From positions 62,001-126,000 of the forward strand of contig CACYFZ010000001.1 in the NCBI GenBank assembly GCA_902773835.1: a stretch of DNA of 64,000 nt, in the 5' to 3' direction. This document shows positions 52,618 to 61,384 of this stretch, piece after piece. The DNA comes from an uncultured Eubacteriales bacterium. Its GTDB lineage: Bacteria; Bacillota; Clostridia; Peptostreptococcales; Anaerovoracaceae. The notes beneath the pieces were generated by a model, which searched no databases, was not told the origin of the DNA, and worked only from the letters and a program-made list of their open reading frames with translations. The first letter of the stretch is position 1. Each line of letters begins with the position of its first letter. The position numbers and the translations under genes are program-made.

Positions 52618-54828
52618 TTATCTTGGTCTGAACACCTTCAGTACACCACCCACCTGTCTCAAACCCGTAAGAAGGCGTTGTATCTGGTGCATATCGCTGA
52701 TTTCAACTTTTAAAAGCGTATTTGTAGTGCCGGGTTCTCCTTCTGTTAGGTTAAGACCGACCACCTCTATATCATAGTCATCGCATACTTTGGAAATATC
52801 CTTGAACATTCCCTTTCGTTCTTCTGAGACGACTTGTATATCTACATAGTATTTCAGTTTGTCGCTCGGAGTATCCCATTCGACCTCCATGAGCCTGCCC
52901 TTGTCTTCTTCATTAAGATGAGTGATGTTGGTGCAGTCCGATCTGTGTACCGTTATTCCCTTTCCCTTGGAAACATAGCCGATAATAGGGTCTCCCGGTA
53001 CCGGGTTGCAGCAAGTAGCTCTTCTTATAAGCAGATTGTCGGAGCCTTTTACCACTATGCCTGAGTCAGAGCCTTCTTTACCTCTGTTAACATGAGGTTT
53101 TTTGGCTGCTTCTATCAGGGCATGTTCTCTTGCTTTATCTTTGTCGGCATTGTCAGCTTCATAGTATTCTATGAGCTTCTGCCCGAGTTTCGATACCGTA
53201 CTTCCTCCTCTGGATATTTGGAGGTAGAGCTCATTTACGCTGGAACAATTGAAGTCCTTTACGGCTTTGAGTATGTATGCATTTTTAGTTACCGAAGTTG
53301 GATCATAACCTTTCTTTTTGATGTAGTTATTGATCTGGGTTTTACCCTTGTGTATGTCGGTATCTTTATTTGTTTTTCTCAGGAAGTTCCTGATTTTAGC
53401 CTTGGCTTGTGATGTTTTACAGAGCTTCAGCCAGTCTATGCTGGGACCTGATGAATTTGATGAAGTAATGATTTCTACGATATCACCGTTTTGGAGAGGA
53501 TGGTCAATAGTAACCATCTTTCCGTTTACCTTGGCACCGACGCATCTGATACCTACATCCGTATGAATCTTAAATGCGAAGTCGAGAGGCGTACTCTCAG
53601 CAGGAAGCTCCATTACGTCGCCTGCAGGAGTAAATACAAATACCTGATATTCAAACAGATCAACTTTCAGCGTCTGCAGAAACTCGACGGAATCATCAGA
53701 CTCCTTCTGCCATTCGAGAGCTTGCCTCAGCCATGCCAGCTTTTGCTCACTTTCTTCTTCGTTGCCTGATACCTTGCCCTCTTTATATTTCCAGTGAGCG
53801 GCGATTCCGTATTCGGCAATTCTGTGCATTTCGTAGGTTCTTATCTGAATCTCAAAAGGATCACCGTCATCACCTAGTACCGTGGTATGTATCGACTGAT
53901 ACATATTAGGTTTAGGCATAGCTATATAGTCTTTAAATCTACCCGGGATCGGAGTCCATCTGGTATGTACAAGACCGAGGGCCGCATAGCAGTCTTTTAC
54001 GCTGCCTACCAGTATTCTTACAGCCAGGAGATCGAATATCTCGTCAATTTGCTTGTGCTGAACTGCCATCTTTCGATAGATGCTGTATATATGCTTGGAT
54101 CTTCCCTTGATATCGTGCTGAATATCCGCATCATCCAGCTCTTTAGATATTTCGCTTATAAGAGCATCCAGGTTCTTTTCGTATTCAGCCTTCTTCTTTT
54201 TAACTGCAGCTTCGAGATTCTTATATTCCGAAGGATGCAGATACTTAAGAGCCAGATCTTCGAGCTCGAATTTAATGCTGAAGATTCCGAGCCTGCCGGC
54301 TAAAGGAGCATATATCTCAAGAGTTTCCATTGATTTGGAAACTCTTTTTTCCGGAGACATATATTCAAGTGTTCTCATATTGTGGAGCCTGTCAGCCAAC
54401 TTGATAATCAGGACTCTGATATCCTTGGACATAGCCAAAAACATCTTGCGAAAGTTCTCGGCCTGAACGGCTTCTGTAGAATCATATGAAATATTACCAA
54501 GTTTTGTAACACCGTCGACAAGAGCTGCTATCTTTTCGTCGAAGTCTATTATGAGTTGCTCCTGAGTGTAGTTGGTGTCTTCAACGACGTCATGCAGAAG
54601 ACCGGCAATTACCGTTTCGTTGTCCATGCCGAAATTGGCCAGAATCTTTGCAACTGCAACCGGGTGGATGATATAGGGCTCTCCACTTTTTCGAAACTGC
54701 CCTTCATGAAGCGATCTGGCAATTTCATAGGCTTTGACAATGACCGAGTCATCATATTTAGGATTGATCTCGCTCATTTCTTTTATGAAGTTTTCGGTTG
54801 AAAGGTCGTGAACCTTCTTCTCTGCCAT
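52618..54828 (-). CDS. rel: Bifunctional (p)ppGpp synthetase/hydrolase (Rel)
   Basis: 736 residues, complete long RSH protein. The HD hydrolase domain has HPVAVAKIL and LLHDVVEDT (about 78-86). The synthetase domain has the GRSKHIYSIYRKM stretch (about 240), RVLVGS-type core and RFKDYIAMPKPNMYQSIHT. A TGS domain (about 390-450, VFVFTPAGDV), a zinc-finger region CCNPVPGDPIIGY (about 608) and a C-terminal ACT domain follow. Both activities should be present. ATG 54828 with GGGAG before it is chosen over GTG 54831. Confidence 0.96.
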   Translation of the reverse strand: MAEKKVHDLSTENFIKEMSEINPKYDDSVIVKAYEIARSLHEGQFRKSGEPYIIHPVAVAKILANFGMDNETVIAGLLHDVVEDTNYTQEQLIIDFDEKIAALVDGVTKLGNISYDSTEAVQAENFRKMFLAMSKDIRVLIIKLADRLHNMRTLEYMSPEKRVSKSMETLEIYAPLAGRLGIFSIKFELEDLALKYLHPSEYKNLEAAVKKKKAEYEKNLDALISEISKELDDADIQHDIKGRSKHIYSIYRKMAVQHKQIDEIFDLLAVRILVGSVKDCYAALGLVHTRWTPIPGRFKDYIAMPKPNMYQSIHTTVLGDDGDPFEIQIRTYEMHRIAEYGIAAHWKYKEGKVSGNEEESEQKLAWLRQALEWQKESDDSVEFLQTLKVDLFEYQVFVFTPAGDVMELPAESTPLDFAFKIHTDVGIRCVGAKVNGKMVTIDHPLQNGDIVEIITSSNSSGPSIDWLKLCKTSQAKAKIRNFLRKTNKDTDIHKGKTQINNYIKKKGYDPTSVTKNAYILKAVKDFNCSSVNELYLQISRGGSTVSKLGQKLIEYYEADNADKDKAREHALIEAAKKPHVNRGKEGSDSGIVVKGSDNLLIRRATCCNPVPGDPIIGYVSKGKGITVHRSDCTNITHLNEEDKGRLMEVEWDTPSDKLKYYVDIQVVSEERKGMFKDISKVCDDYDIEVVGLNLTEGEPGTTNTLLKVEISDMHQIQRLLTGLRQVGGVLKVFRPR

Positions 54829-54849
54829 CACTTCTCCCGGTTTTGAAAA

Positions 54850-57129
54850 TTAAAGTCTTATTCCCTCGTCGTCTCTTCTTTTAGCTGATTTCTTTCTGAC
54901 TTTGTCTGCTTTGGCTTTGTTATCTTCGTATTTTGAAACACCCTCTTTCTTTGTCAGCTCATAGAATACCGGGCTGCAAAGGAATATGGATGAATAAGTA
55001 CCTACAAAGACACCGATGATAAGCGGTATGAGGAAGCCTCTCAGCTCCTGACTTGCCATCAGGAAAAGCGGTACCATTACGACAAATGTAGTCAGAGATG
55101 TCATAAGCGATCTGGAGAGTGTCTGATTAATGCTCGTATTAATCAGCTCTACATTCTGCTTACGTTTAAAGAACTTGGTATTCTCTCTGATTCTGTCGAA
55201 TACTACGATGGTATCGTTTATCGAGTAACCTACTACGGTGAGGATACCGGCGATGAACGGGTTGTTAATAGTAAGTCTCAGAATCGCATACAGAGACAGT
55301 GTTACGAGCACGTCGTGTGCAAGACCTGCAACGGCGGCAAGACCGTATCTGATATCTTTAAATCTGAGTCTTATATACAGAAGGAGCACTATAGCAGCAA
55401 TGATTATTGACTTTATAGCGTTTCTTCTGAGGTCCTTACCTACCGTCGGTCCGAACTCCTCGGATGCAAGTACATCCTTGGCCGGATCGAAGCCGTACTT
55501 GTCAGCGAGTGTATTGATAACCTCAGTACGCTCTGCCGATTTAAGGTCTTTTTTGGTTCTGATAATAATCTGAGAGTTGTTATTGCTTGCATAAACGATA
55601 GTAGGATTAAGATCGTATTCGGCAATAGTATCTTTAACCTCATCAACGGTTACTTCCTTACCGAGTTCAATCTGCATCATGGTACCGCCGGTGAAGTCGA
55701 TTCCGTAATTGAATCCCTTAACAGCGGCAAATCCGAAACCGATAAGAATTACAGCTAAACTGATAGCATAGAATTTTTTTCTGTTTCCGATGAAATCGAT
55801 ATTGAAGTTGCCGATTTTAACCTTAGGAGTACCGTCCTCTTTAACACCGAACATAGACTTTGTTCCGAAAGTCTTGCTGTCTGCCATGAGGTTAACGAAG
55901 AGCTGAGTAATGAATACAGCCGTGATAACACTCATTACGGTACCGATCATCAGTGTGAGAGCGAAGCCTCTTACGGATGTGGTTCCAAAGAGATAAAGTA
56001 CGAACGCTGCTACAAGTGTTGTTGTCTGCGAGTCGATAACTGTTGACAAAGCTGCCTTGTATCCCATATCTACAGCAACTCTTATGGACTTGCCTTTGGC
56101 AATCTCTTCTCTGATACGAGTAAAGATAATTACGTTACTGTCCACAGCCATACCGAGAGACAGGATGATACCTGCGATACCCGGGAGCGTAAGAACGGAT
56201 CCGATGAATACCATTGTCCATAGTACAAGCTGTACATAGAGCATGAGTGCAAGGTCAGCTACAAGACCGAGCGCTCCGTATACAAACAGCATCACGAGCA
56301 TTACCAGTCCGAGTCCGATGGCACCGGCCTTAACGCTTAAGTTAAGAGCGTTGGCTCCGATAGTAGCTGTCTGAACTGATGAGTTAATCTCAGTCAGATT
56401 TGCAGGAAGTGCACCGCCTCTGATAAGAGCAGCAAGCTGTGAAGCTTCGGTCTCACTGAATCCGCCGCTTCTTGTGATCTCGCAGGATGTTGAATTAATC
56501 TTTTCATGTACAACCGGTGCGGATATTACTTCGTCATCCAGTGCAATTACGATTGCAGTTGGATCAACAAGGTTTCCGCTCTCGTCAGTCATCTTTGCTT
56601 CTACGTTGCCGGAATATGCTTTTTCTGTTGCATCAGCGAACTTATTGCTTCCGTCTCCGGTAAAGTCGATGGTGATTTTATATCCGCCGTTCTGTGAATC
56701 GGTGGACATCTGAGAATCTTTTACACCGTCACCGTTAAGAGCCAATGTGCCGTCGGCGAGGAAGAACTGAAGCTGAGCCGTACGACCGATCTGTTCGATG
56801 GCTTCTTCTGCATTCTCAACGCCAGGCATCTCAACTCTGATTCTGTTGGTACCTTCAATTGTTACCTGAGCTTCGCTGATACCCATAGCGTTAACTCTGT
56901 TTTCGAGTACGCTCTTAGTCTGGTTCATGATGCCAGCCAGTTCTGTTCCTGTTTCCGGAGTATCAGCTTCTAAAAGTACGTAAACTCCTCCGTTGATATC
57001 GAGACCGTACTTGAGTTGTTCTCCGAGATTTTTGAATTTGTCTCCCGCACCTGTGAATGAAACAACCCAAGATGCGATGAGGAGCAGTACAATCAATACC
57101 GCAATTACTTTTCTTCTACCGGTTTTCAT
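54850..57129 (-). CDS. secDF: Fused protein translocase subunit SecDF
   Basis: A 759-residue fusion of SecD (about 1-440) and SecF (about 450-740) with twelve predicted membrane helices. SecD features are the GLDINGGVYVLLEAD start of the periplasmic P1 domain and GLGMAVDSN-type helix-4 region; SecF has GIDFTGGTMMQIE and VGYSINDTIVVFDRIREN. It uses the proton/sodium gradient to pull secreted proteins through SecYEG. The C-terminus ends in a charged tail. It has its own promoter upstream and is separated from yajC by a terminator. Confidence 0.96.
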   Translation of the reverse strand: MKTGRRKVIAVLIVLLLIASWVVSFTGAGDKFKNLGEQLKYGLDINGGVYVLLEADTPETGTELAGIMNQTKSVLENRVNAMGISEAQVTIEGTNRIRVEMPGVENAEEAIEQIGRTAQLQFFLADGTLALNGDGVKDSQMSTDSQNGGYKITIDFTGDGSNKFADATEKAYSGNVEAKMTDESGNLVDPTAIVIALDDEVISAPVVHEKINSTSCEITRSGGFSETEASQLAALIRGGALPANLTEINSSVQTATIGANALNLSVKAGAIGLGLVMLVMLFVYGALGLVADLALMLYVQLVLWTMVFIGSVLTLPGIAGIILSLGMAVDSNVIIFTRIREEIAKGKSIRVAVDMGYKAALSTVIDSQTTTLVAAFVLYLFGTTSVRGFALTLMIGTVMSVITAVFITQLFVNLMADSKTFGTKSMFGVKEDGTPKVKIGNFNIDFIGNRKKFYAISLAVILIGFGFAAVKGFNYGIDFTGGTMMQIELGKEVTVDEVKDTIAEYDLNPTIVYASNNNSQIIIRTKKDLKSAERTEVINTLADKYGFDPAKDVLASEEFGPTVGKDLRRNAIKSIIIAAIVLLLYIRLRFKDIRYGLAAVAGLAHDVLVTLSLYAILRLTINNPFIAGILTVVGYSINDTIVVFDRIRENTKFFKRKQNVELINTSINQTLSRSLMTSLTTFVVMVPLFLMASQELRGFLIPLIIGVFVGTYSSIFLCSPVFYELTKKEGVSKYEDNKAKADKVRKKSAKRRDDEGIRL

Positions 57130-57163
57130 TACAATAACTACCTCTCAAACTTATAAATTTTTC

Positions 57164-57182
57164 AAAAAATCGCAAAATGCGA
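57164..57182 (-). other. Small hairpin with T-run in the secDF leader
   Basis: On the - strand TCGCA-TTT-TGCGA (57170-57182) is followed by TTTTTT (57164-57169), between the predicted secDF promoter and ATG. It has the layout of an attenuator but the 5-bp stem is weak, and no alternative structure was found. Confidence 0.3.
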
Positions 57183-57204
57183 CAATTAACAAATTATCCA
57201 ATCA

Positions 57205-57233
57205 ATTCTACTCGTTTTTCCTTGCAATTTCAA
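57205..57233 (-). promoter_or_regulatory. Probable sigma-A promoter of secDF
   Basis: On the - strand: TTGAAA (57228-57233), 17-base spacer, TAGAAT (57205-57210). It lies between the yajC terminator and secDF and would drive secDF and the long operon behind it. Confidence 0.65.
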
Positions 57234-57267
57234 TGAATAATGGAATTCTTTAGTGCAATTTTTGTAT

Positions 57268-57297
57268 TAAATTAAAGACCCGCTTTGGAAGCGGGTC
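57268..57297 (-). terminator. Terminator after yajC
   Basis: On the - strand a perfect 9-bp stem GACCCGCTT/AAGCGGGTC (57277-57297) with a 3-base loop is followed by TTTAATTT, starting 9 bases after the yajC stop. Confidence 0.82.
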
Positions 57298-57305
57298 GAG
57301 CTTGC

Positions 57306-57710
57306 TTATTTTGTCTTTTCTTCTTCGTTTTTCTGACCGAGTTTCTTAGGTGTAACCTTCTTATCTCTGTTTGGCTTTTTCTCTTCTTCAACAAGCTTTT
57401 TTGATTCTTTAGCAGTTGATTCCGGAGCCTGTGAAGATCTGTTTACGCTTGCAACAGATGTCTTGAGAAACTCAATTTTATTCTTGGCTGAGGTAGTGGA
57501 TATAACGACGGTTCTGTCGGTAATCTTCTCAACCTTTCCTACAACGCCGCCTATTGTTACGATTTCATCTCCTACCTTCAGTGCCGCTCTCATCTCCTGA
57601 TCAGCTTTCTCTCTCTTCTTCTGAGGTCTGATCATCAGGAAATAGAGAAGAGCAAACATGATGACAAGCATACCGATTGACATTAAGCCGCTTTGATTGT
57701 TACCACCCAT
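57306..57710 (-). CDS. yajC: Preprotein translocase subunit YajC, with charged C-terminal tail
   Basis: 134 residues. One membrane segment (about 8-24) with the family motif LLYFLMIRPQKKREK, then the small cytoplasmic domain LKVGDEIVTIGGVVGKVEKI (about 44-63). The last ~40 residues are a Lys/Glu-rich tail beyond the usual ~90-110-residue family length. YajC associates with SecDF, whose gene is next. GTAGGAGGCTATT precedes the ATG. There is no terminator between the two tRNA-Leu genes and yajC, only 28 bases, so they are probably one transcript. Confidence 0.93.
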   Translation of the reverse strand: MGGNNQSGLMSIGMLVIMFALLYFLMIRPQKKREKADQEMRAALKVGDEIVTIGGVVGKVEKITDRTVVISTTSAKNKIEFLKTSVASVNRSSQAPESTAKESKKLVEEEKKPNRDKKVTPKKLGQKNEEEKTK

Positions 57711-57738
57711 AATAGCCTCCTACTCTCGTATGAATAAA

Positions 57739-57825
57739 TGGTGCCGGTGGTGGGGGTCGAACCCACACGATATTGCTATCACGGGATTTTGAATCCCGCG
57801 CGTCTGCCAATTCCGCCACACCGGC
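57739..57825 (-). tRNA. tRNA-Leu (anticodon CAA)
   Basis: 87 bases on the - strand. The acceptor stem GCCGGTG/CACCGGC, discriminator A and encoded CCA are all visible. The anticodon loop TTCAAAA sits on a 5-bp CGGGA/TCCCG stem, giving anticodon CAA (codon UUG). A long variable arm and a GGTTCGACC T-loop fit tRNA-Leu. Confidence 0.95.
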
Positions 57826-57851
57826 CAATGGCAAATTTTGGCTAAAAAAAT

Positions 57852-57936
57852 TGGTGTGGATGACTGGACTCGAACCAGCACGGTTTCACCCACATGGCCC
57901 TCAACCATGCGCGTCTACCAATTCCGCCACATCCAC
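57852..57936 (-). tRNA. tRNA-Leu (anticodon GAG)
   Basis: 85 bases on the - strand. Acceptor stem GTGGATG/CATCCAC, discriminator A, encoded CCA. The anticodon loop TTGAGGG on a CATGG/CCATG stem gives GAG (codons CUC/CUU). A long variable arm and a GGTTCGAGT T-loop are present. It is first in the tRNA-tRNA-yajC unit. Confidence 0.95.
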
Positions 57937-57949
57937 ACGTCACTTGCTG

Positions 57950-57978
57950 ATTATAAACATCGAGTTAACAAAATGCAA
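57950..57978 (-). promoter_or_regulatory. Promoter of the tRNA-Leu/yajC unit
   Basis: On the - strand TTGCAT (57973-57978), 17-base spacer, perfect TATAAT (57950-57955), placing the start about 7 bases before the first tRNA. Confidence 0.78.
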
Positions 57979-58037
57979 CACAAATTTAAAAAAAACTTTT
58001 TTTTGTTTAAAAACTCTCTTGCTCCTCTAAAGGAATA

Positions 58038-58061
58038 CTGCCGGAAATAATAATCCGGCAG
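58038..58061 (-). terminator. Stem-loop after coaE
   Basis: A perfect 8-bp stem CTGCCGGA/TCCGGCAG with an eight-base A/T loop, 31 bases after the coaE stop. The tail (TATTCCTTT) is not a clean T-run, so efficiency is uncertain. Confidence 0.55.
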
Positions 58062-58092
58062 CAAATAGTCTTATAGAAATATATAATATTTT

Positions 58093-58686
58093 TTAATTAA
58101 TGTAATGGTCTAAAGCATCGTCTATTGAGCGGTATAGTTCAGCCAGGTCTCCGTTATTGTAAATAACGAAGTCTGCATCTTCGATTTTCTTTTCTTCCTC
58201 TTCCTGCGCTCCCATAATCAGCTCTGCCATATTATCATCCATGGCATCTCTTTCGACCAATCTATGCTTACGAATATCTCTTTCAGCAGTCACTACCCAC
58301 ACGGCATCATATTTGTCCTGCTGATTCTTTTCGTAAAGAAGCGGGATATCGTAAAAGATGACTTTATCACCTGCTTTCTCCCGCTCCTTTTTTATCTTTT
58401 CTATGTCAGCAAGAACGACATTGGTTGTTCCTGCTTCGAGAAGAGAGAGCTTCGCAGGGTTATTAAACACCAAATCTCTCATAGCGGTCCTGTTAAGACT
58501 TCCGTCTTCATTGATATACTCTCTGCCGAAATGCTCGATAATATAAGGCATGGCTTTTCCGCCCGGGCCTGTCATTTCTCTGGCCATCTCATCGGCGTCA
58601 ATTACCGTGTATCCGAGATTTTTAAGATATTCGCTTGCCATGGATTTGCCCGAAGCAATCCCTCCGGTAATAGCTATATTAATCAT
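58093..58686 (-). CDS. coaE: Dephospho-CoA kinase
   Basis: Last step of CoA synthesis. 197 residues with the P-loop ITGGIASGKSMAS (about 6-18), YTVIDADEMARE (about 30) and DIPLLYEKN (about 111). polA lies 21 bases upstream, a common polA-coaE order in Firmicutes. Confidence 0.96.
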   Translation of the reverse strand: MINIAITGGIASGKSMASEYLKNLGYTVIDADEMAREMTGPGGKAMPYIIEHFGREYINEDGSLNRTAMRDLVFNNPAKLSLLEAGTTNVVLADIEKIKKEREKAGDKVIFYDIPLLYEKNQQDKYDAVWVVTAERDIRKHRLVERDAMDDNMAELIMGAQEEEEKKIEDADFVIYNNGDLAELYRSIDDALDHYIN

Positions 58687-58707
58687 AATTATCTCCGTAT
58701 GAATTAA

Positions 58708-61380
58708 TTATTTTAAATCGTACCATGTCTTTCCGGTATGTATATCGCAAATCAAATCGACTGCAAGATCCGCAGCAGATTTCATGCATTTGTCAAGAAG
58801 GATTCTGACTGTATCTGCTTCTTCTTCAGGGCCTTCAACTATAAGTTCGTCATGAATCTGAAGGATTAATTTGGATTCAAGTCCTTTGCTGCTGAGTTCA
58901 TCACAGACTTTATTCATGGCAATTTTTATAATATCTGCTGCCGTTCCCTGAACAGGTGTGTTCATGGCCAGCCTCTTAGCTGCTTCTCGTTCCATGAATC
59001 TGCTGGAAGCAAATTCCGGAAGTTGCCTTAATCTTCCGAAGTAAGTCCGTACTTCCCTCTTAGTCTCGCCTTCCTTAACTCTGTCATCTAAATACTTCTT
59101 AACAGCTTCATGTTTAGCGAAGTAGTCATTAATGTATCTTTGACCTTCTGCTCTGCTGATTTGAAGACTTTCACCGAGTCCGAAGCCGCTCATGCCGTAA
59201 ACAACTCCGAAGTTAACGGCTTTTGCTTTCGTACGGTCTAAGGCGCTTACATCTTCTTCTGCCAAGCCGAATACCCTGGCGGCGGTTGACCTGTGAATAT
59301 CTTTGCCCTCTTTGAAGTCAGAAATCAAAGATTCATCACCCGAAAGAGATGCAAGTATTCTGAGCTCAATCTGAGAATAGTCGGATCCTGTAAATATATT
59401 GCTGTCTTCCGATACAACGAATGCTTTTCTGATAAGTCTGCCGTATTCGTCTCTTATAGGTATATTCTGGAGGTTCGGCTCCGTACAGCTCAGACGTCCT
59501 GTAGAGGTTACCGTCTGCATGAAATGCGGATGCACTTTGCCGTCTGCCCCGATAAGAGGAAGCAAACCTTCTACATAAGTGCTGTTAAGCTTGGCCATCT
59601 TCCTGTACTTGAGCACATCGGATACTATCTTATAATCATCTTTAAGCTTGTCTAAAATATCCGCAGCAGTAGAATATGAGCCGCTTTTACTCTTCTGTTT
59701 AGGATACGGAATCTCCATCTCTTCAAAGAGTATATGAGAAAGCTGCTTCGGAGAATTGATGTTGAACTCCGTACCTGCAGCTTCGTATATTTCTTTCTCG
59801 ATTTTGGAAAGTTCGGAAACCAAATCTATTCCGATGGCTTTTAATACATCGGGGTCACACTTAATACCTTCGAATTCCATTGCTGCCAATGTCGAAATCA
59901 GAGGTGTTTCACAATTATCCATGAGAAAACGAAGTTCGTTATCGTCTATTTGTTTATCTTGCTCTTTTCTAACCTCAGATGAATAATATGCTCTTTTAAG
60001 ACAATCTTTTGAAGACAAAGATTCTGTTTTATAGTTTGCCTCATCGGAGAGTACAGATAGCTCATCTTCTGCAGCTACATAAGAAAGATGTCTGAGCATC
60101 AGTTTATCCAAAGGATACTTTTGCCTGTTAGGGTCAAGAAGATATTCTGCGACTGTGTTATCAAAGCCTGAGAGATATCTGTTCTCACTTAGGCTCATAA
60201 GCGAATATATGACCTTCTGAAGGCCGCATCCGCATATTTTGTAATCTCCTTCGGCAATTAAAGAAGCTGCCGTCATAAGCTCAATTTCAGACGATTCGAT
60301 CAGATAAGCAATGCGTGCATCAGGACTGTATAATGCAGCCGCATTAACGACCGGAATATCTGTATGTGAATTATCAGTAGAAAGCTCAATGTATAATTCA
60401 CTACCCTTGGTTGTTTGTGAAAAGAATTCAGAAGAATCCGCAAGTTTAACGGCTTCAAGTCCGCTTCTTAGCTTTTCTGCAATCTCACTGTCTGAAGCAG
60501 CGCTGCCTGAAGATACAGATGTTTTTCCGCTGAGCTGTTTAATGAATTGATTGAATTCAAGTTCCGTGTATATCTCTATAAGTTTGTCGTAATCGGGTTC
60601 GACATACTTTAAATCTTCCCATTTATAATCAATAGGGCTATCTGTCTTAATGGTAGCAAGCCATTTGGAAAGCTTGGCGATATCAATACTCGCTCTGATA
60701 TTCTCGCCCATCTTGCCTTTTATTTCATCGGCATGTTCCAGTACGTTTTCAAGATTTCCGTACTCATGAAGAAGAGCAAGTCCCTTCTTCTCTCCTATAC
60801 CGGCAATTCCCGGGATGTTATCGGAGCTGTCTCCCATAAGGCCTTTAAGATCGATAAACTGATCAGGAGTAAGCCCGTATCTTTCCTTCATCTTATCCAA
60901 GTCGTAAATATCGAACTCACTCAGACCTTTTTTTGTTATCAAAACATTTACATTGTCATCAACAAGCTGGAGCTCGTCCTTGTCACCTGTAATTACAAGC
61001 GTGCTGTACCCTTTGCTGCTTGCATCCGAGGCAATCGTGCCTATGATATCGTCTGCTTCGTACCTTTCCTTCTCCAACACAGCGATATTCATAGCTTCAA
61101 GAACTTTGTGCATCAAAGGAATCTGGGATAATAGCTCAGGCGGAGTCTGTTGACGTCCGGCCTTATAATCCTTGTATTCATCATGCCTGAAGGTGCCGCC
61201 TTTCATATCAAAAGCAACAGCCAGGTGTTCAGGCTCATAATCATTGATTATTTTGTTAAGCATATTAACAAAGGCAAACACGCCTTGGGTGTGTATGCCT
61301 TTAGATGTCACCATCGGCCGCATCGCGAAATATGCACGAAACAGCAGACTGTTACCGTCTATAAGTACAAGTTCTTTCAT
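58708..61380 (-). CDS. polA: DNA polymerase I, proofreading site degenerate
   Basis: 890 residues. The N-terminal 5'-3' exonuclease (about 1-290) has IDGNSLLFRAYFA, ITGDKDELQLV and GLMGDSSDNIPG. The polymerase domain has RLSCTEPNLQNIP, FTGSDYSQIELRILA, DRTKAKAVNFGVVYGMSG and LQIHDELIVEGP. In the middle domain the exonuclease motif I (Asp-x-Glu) is not found; the equivalent strand reads LYIELSTDN, so 3'-5' proofreading is probably lost, as in Bacillus PolA. It starts 4 bases after the P1 peptidase stop. Confidence 0.96.
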   Translation of the reverse strand: MKELVLIDGNSLLFRAYFAMRPMVTSKGIHTQGVFAFVNMLNKIINDYEPEHLAVAFDMKGGTFRHDEYKDYKAGRQQTPPELLSQIPLMHKVLEAMNIAVLEKERYEADDIIGTIASDASSKGYSTLVITGDKDELQLVDDNVNVLITKKGLSEFDIYDLDKMKERYGLTPDQFIDLKGLMGDSSDNIPGIAGIGEKKGLALLHEYGNLENVLEHADEIKGKMGENIRASIDIAKLSKWLATIKTDSPIDYKWEDLKYVEPDYDKLIEIYTELEFNQFIKQLSGKTSVSSGSAASDSEIAEKLRSGLEAVKLADSSEFFSQTTKGSELYIELSTDNSHTDIPVVNAAALYSPDARIAYLIESSEIELMTAASLIAEGDYKICGCGLQKVIYSLMSLSENRYLSGFDNTVAEYLLDPNRQKYPLDKLMLRHLSYVAAEDELSVLSDEANYKTESLSSKDCLKRAYYSSEVRKEQDKQIDDNELRFLMDNCETPLISTLAAMEFEGIKCDPDVLKAIGIDLVSELSKIEKEIYEAAGTEFNINSPKQLSHILFEEMEIPYPKQKSKSGSYSTAADILDKLKDDYKIVSDVLKYRKMAKLNSTYVEGLLPLIGADGKVHPHFMQTVTSTGRLSCTEPNLQNIPIRDEYGRLIRKAFVVSEDSNIFTGSDYSQIELRILASLSGDESLISDFKEGKDIHRSTAARVFGLAEEDVSALDRTKAKAVNFGVVYGMSGFGLGESLQISRAEGQRYINDYFAKHEAVKKYLDDRVKEGETKREVRTYFGRLRQLPEFASSRFMEREAAKRLAMNTPVQGTAADIIKIAMNKVCDELSSKGLESKLILQIHDELIVEGPEEEADTVRILLDKCMKSAADLAVDLICDIHTGKTWYDLK

Positions 61381-61384
61381 TATG

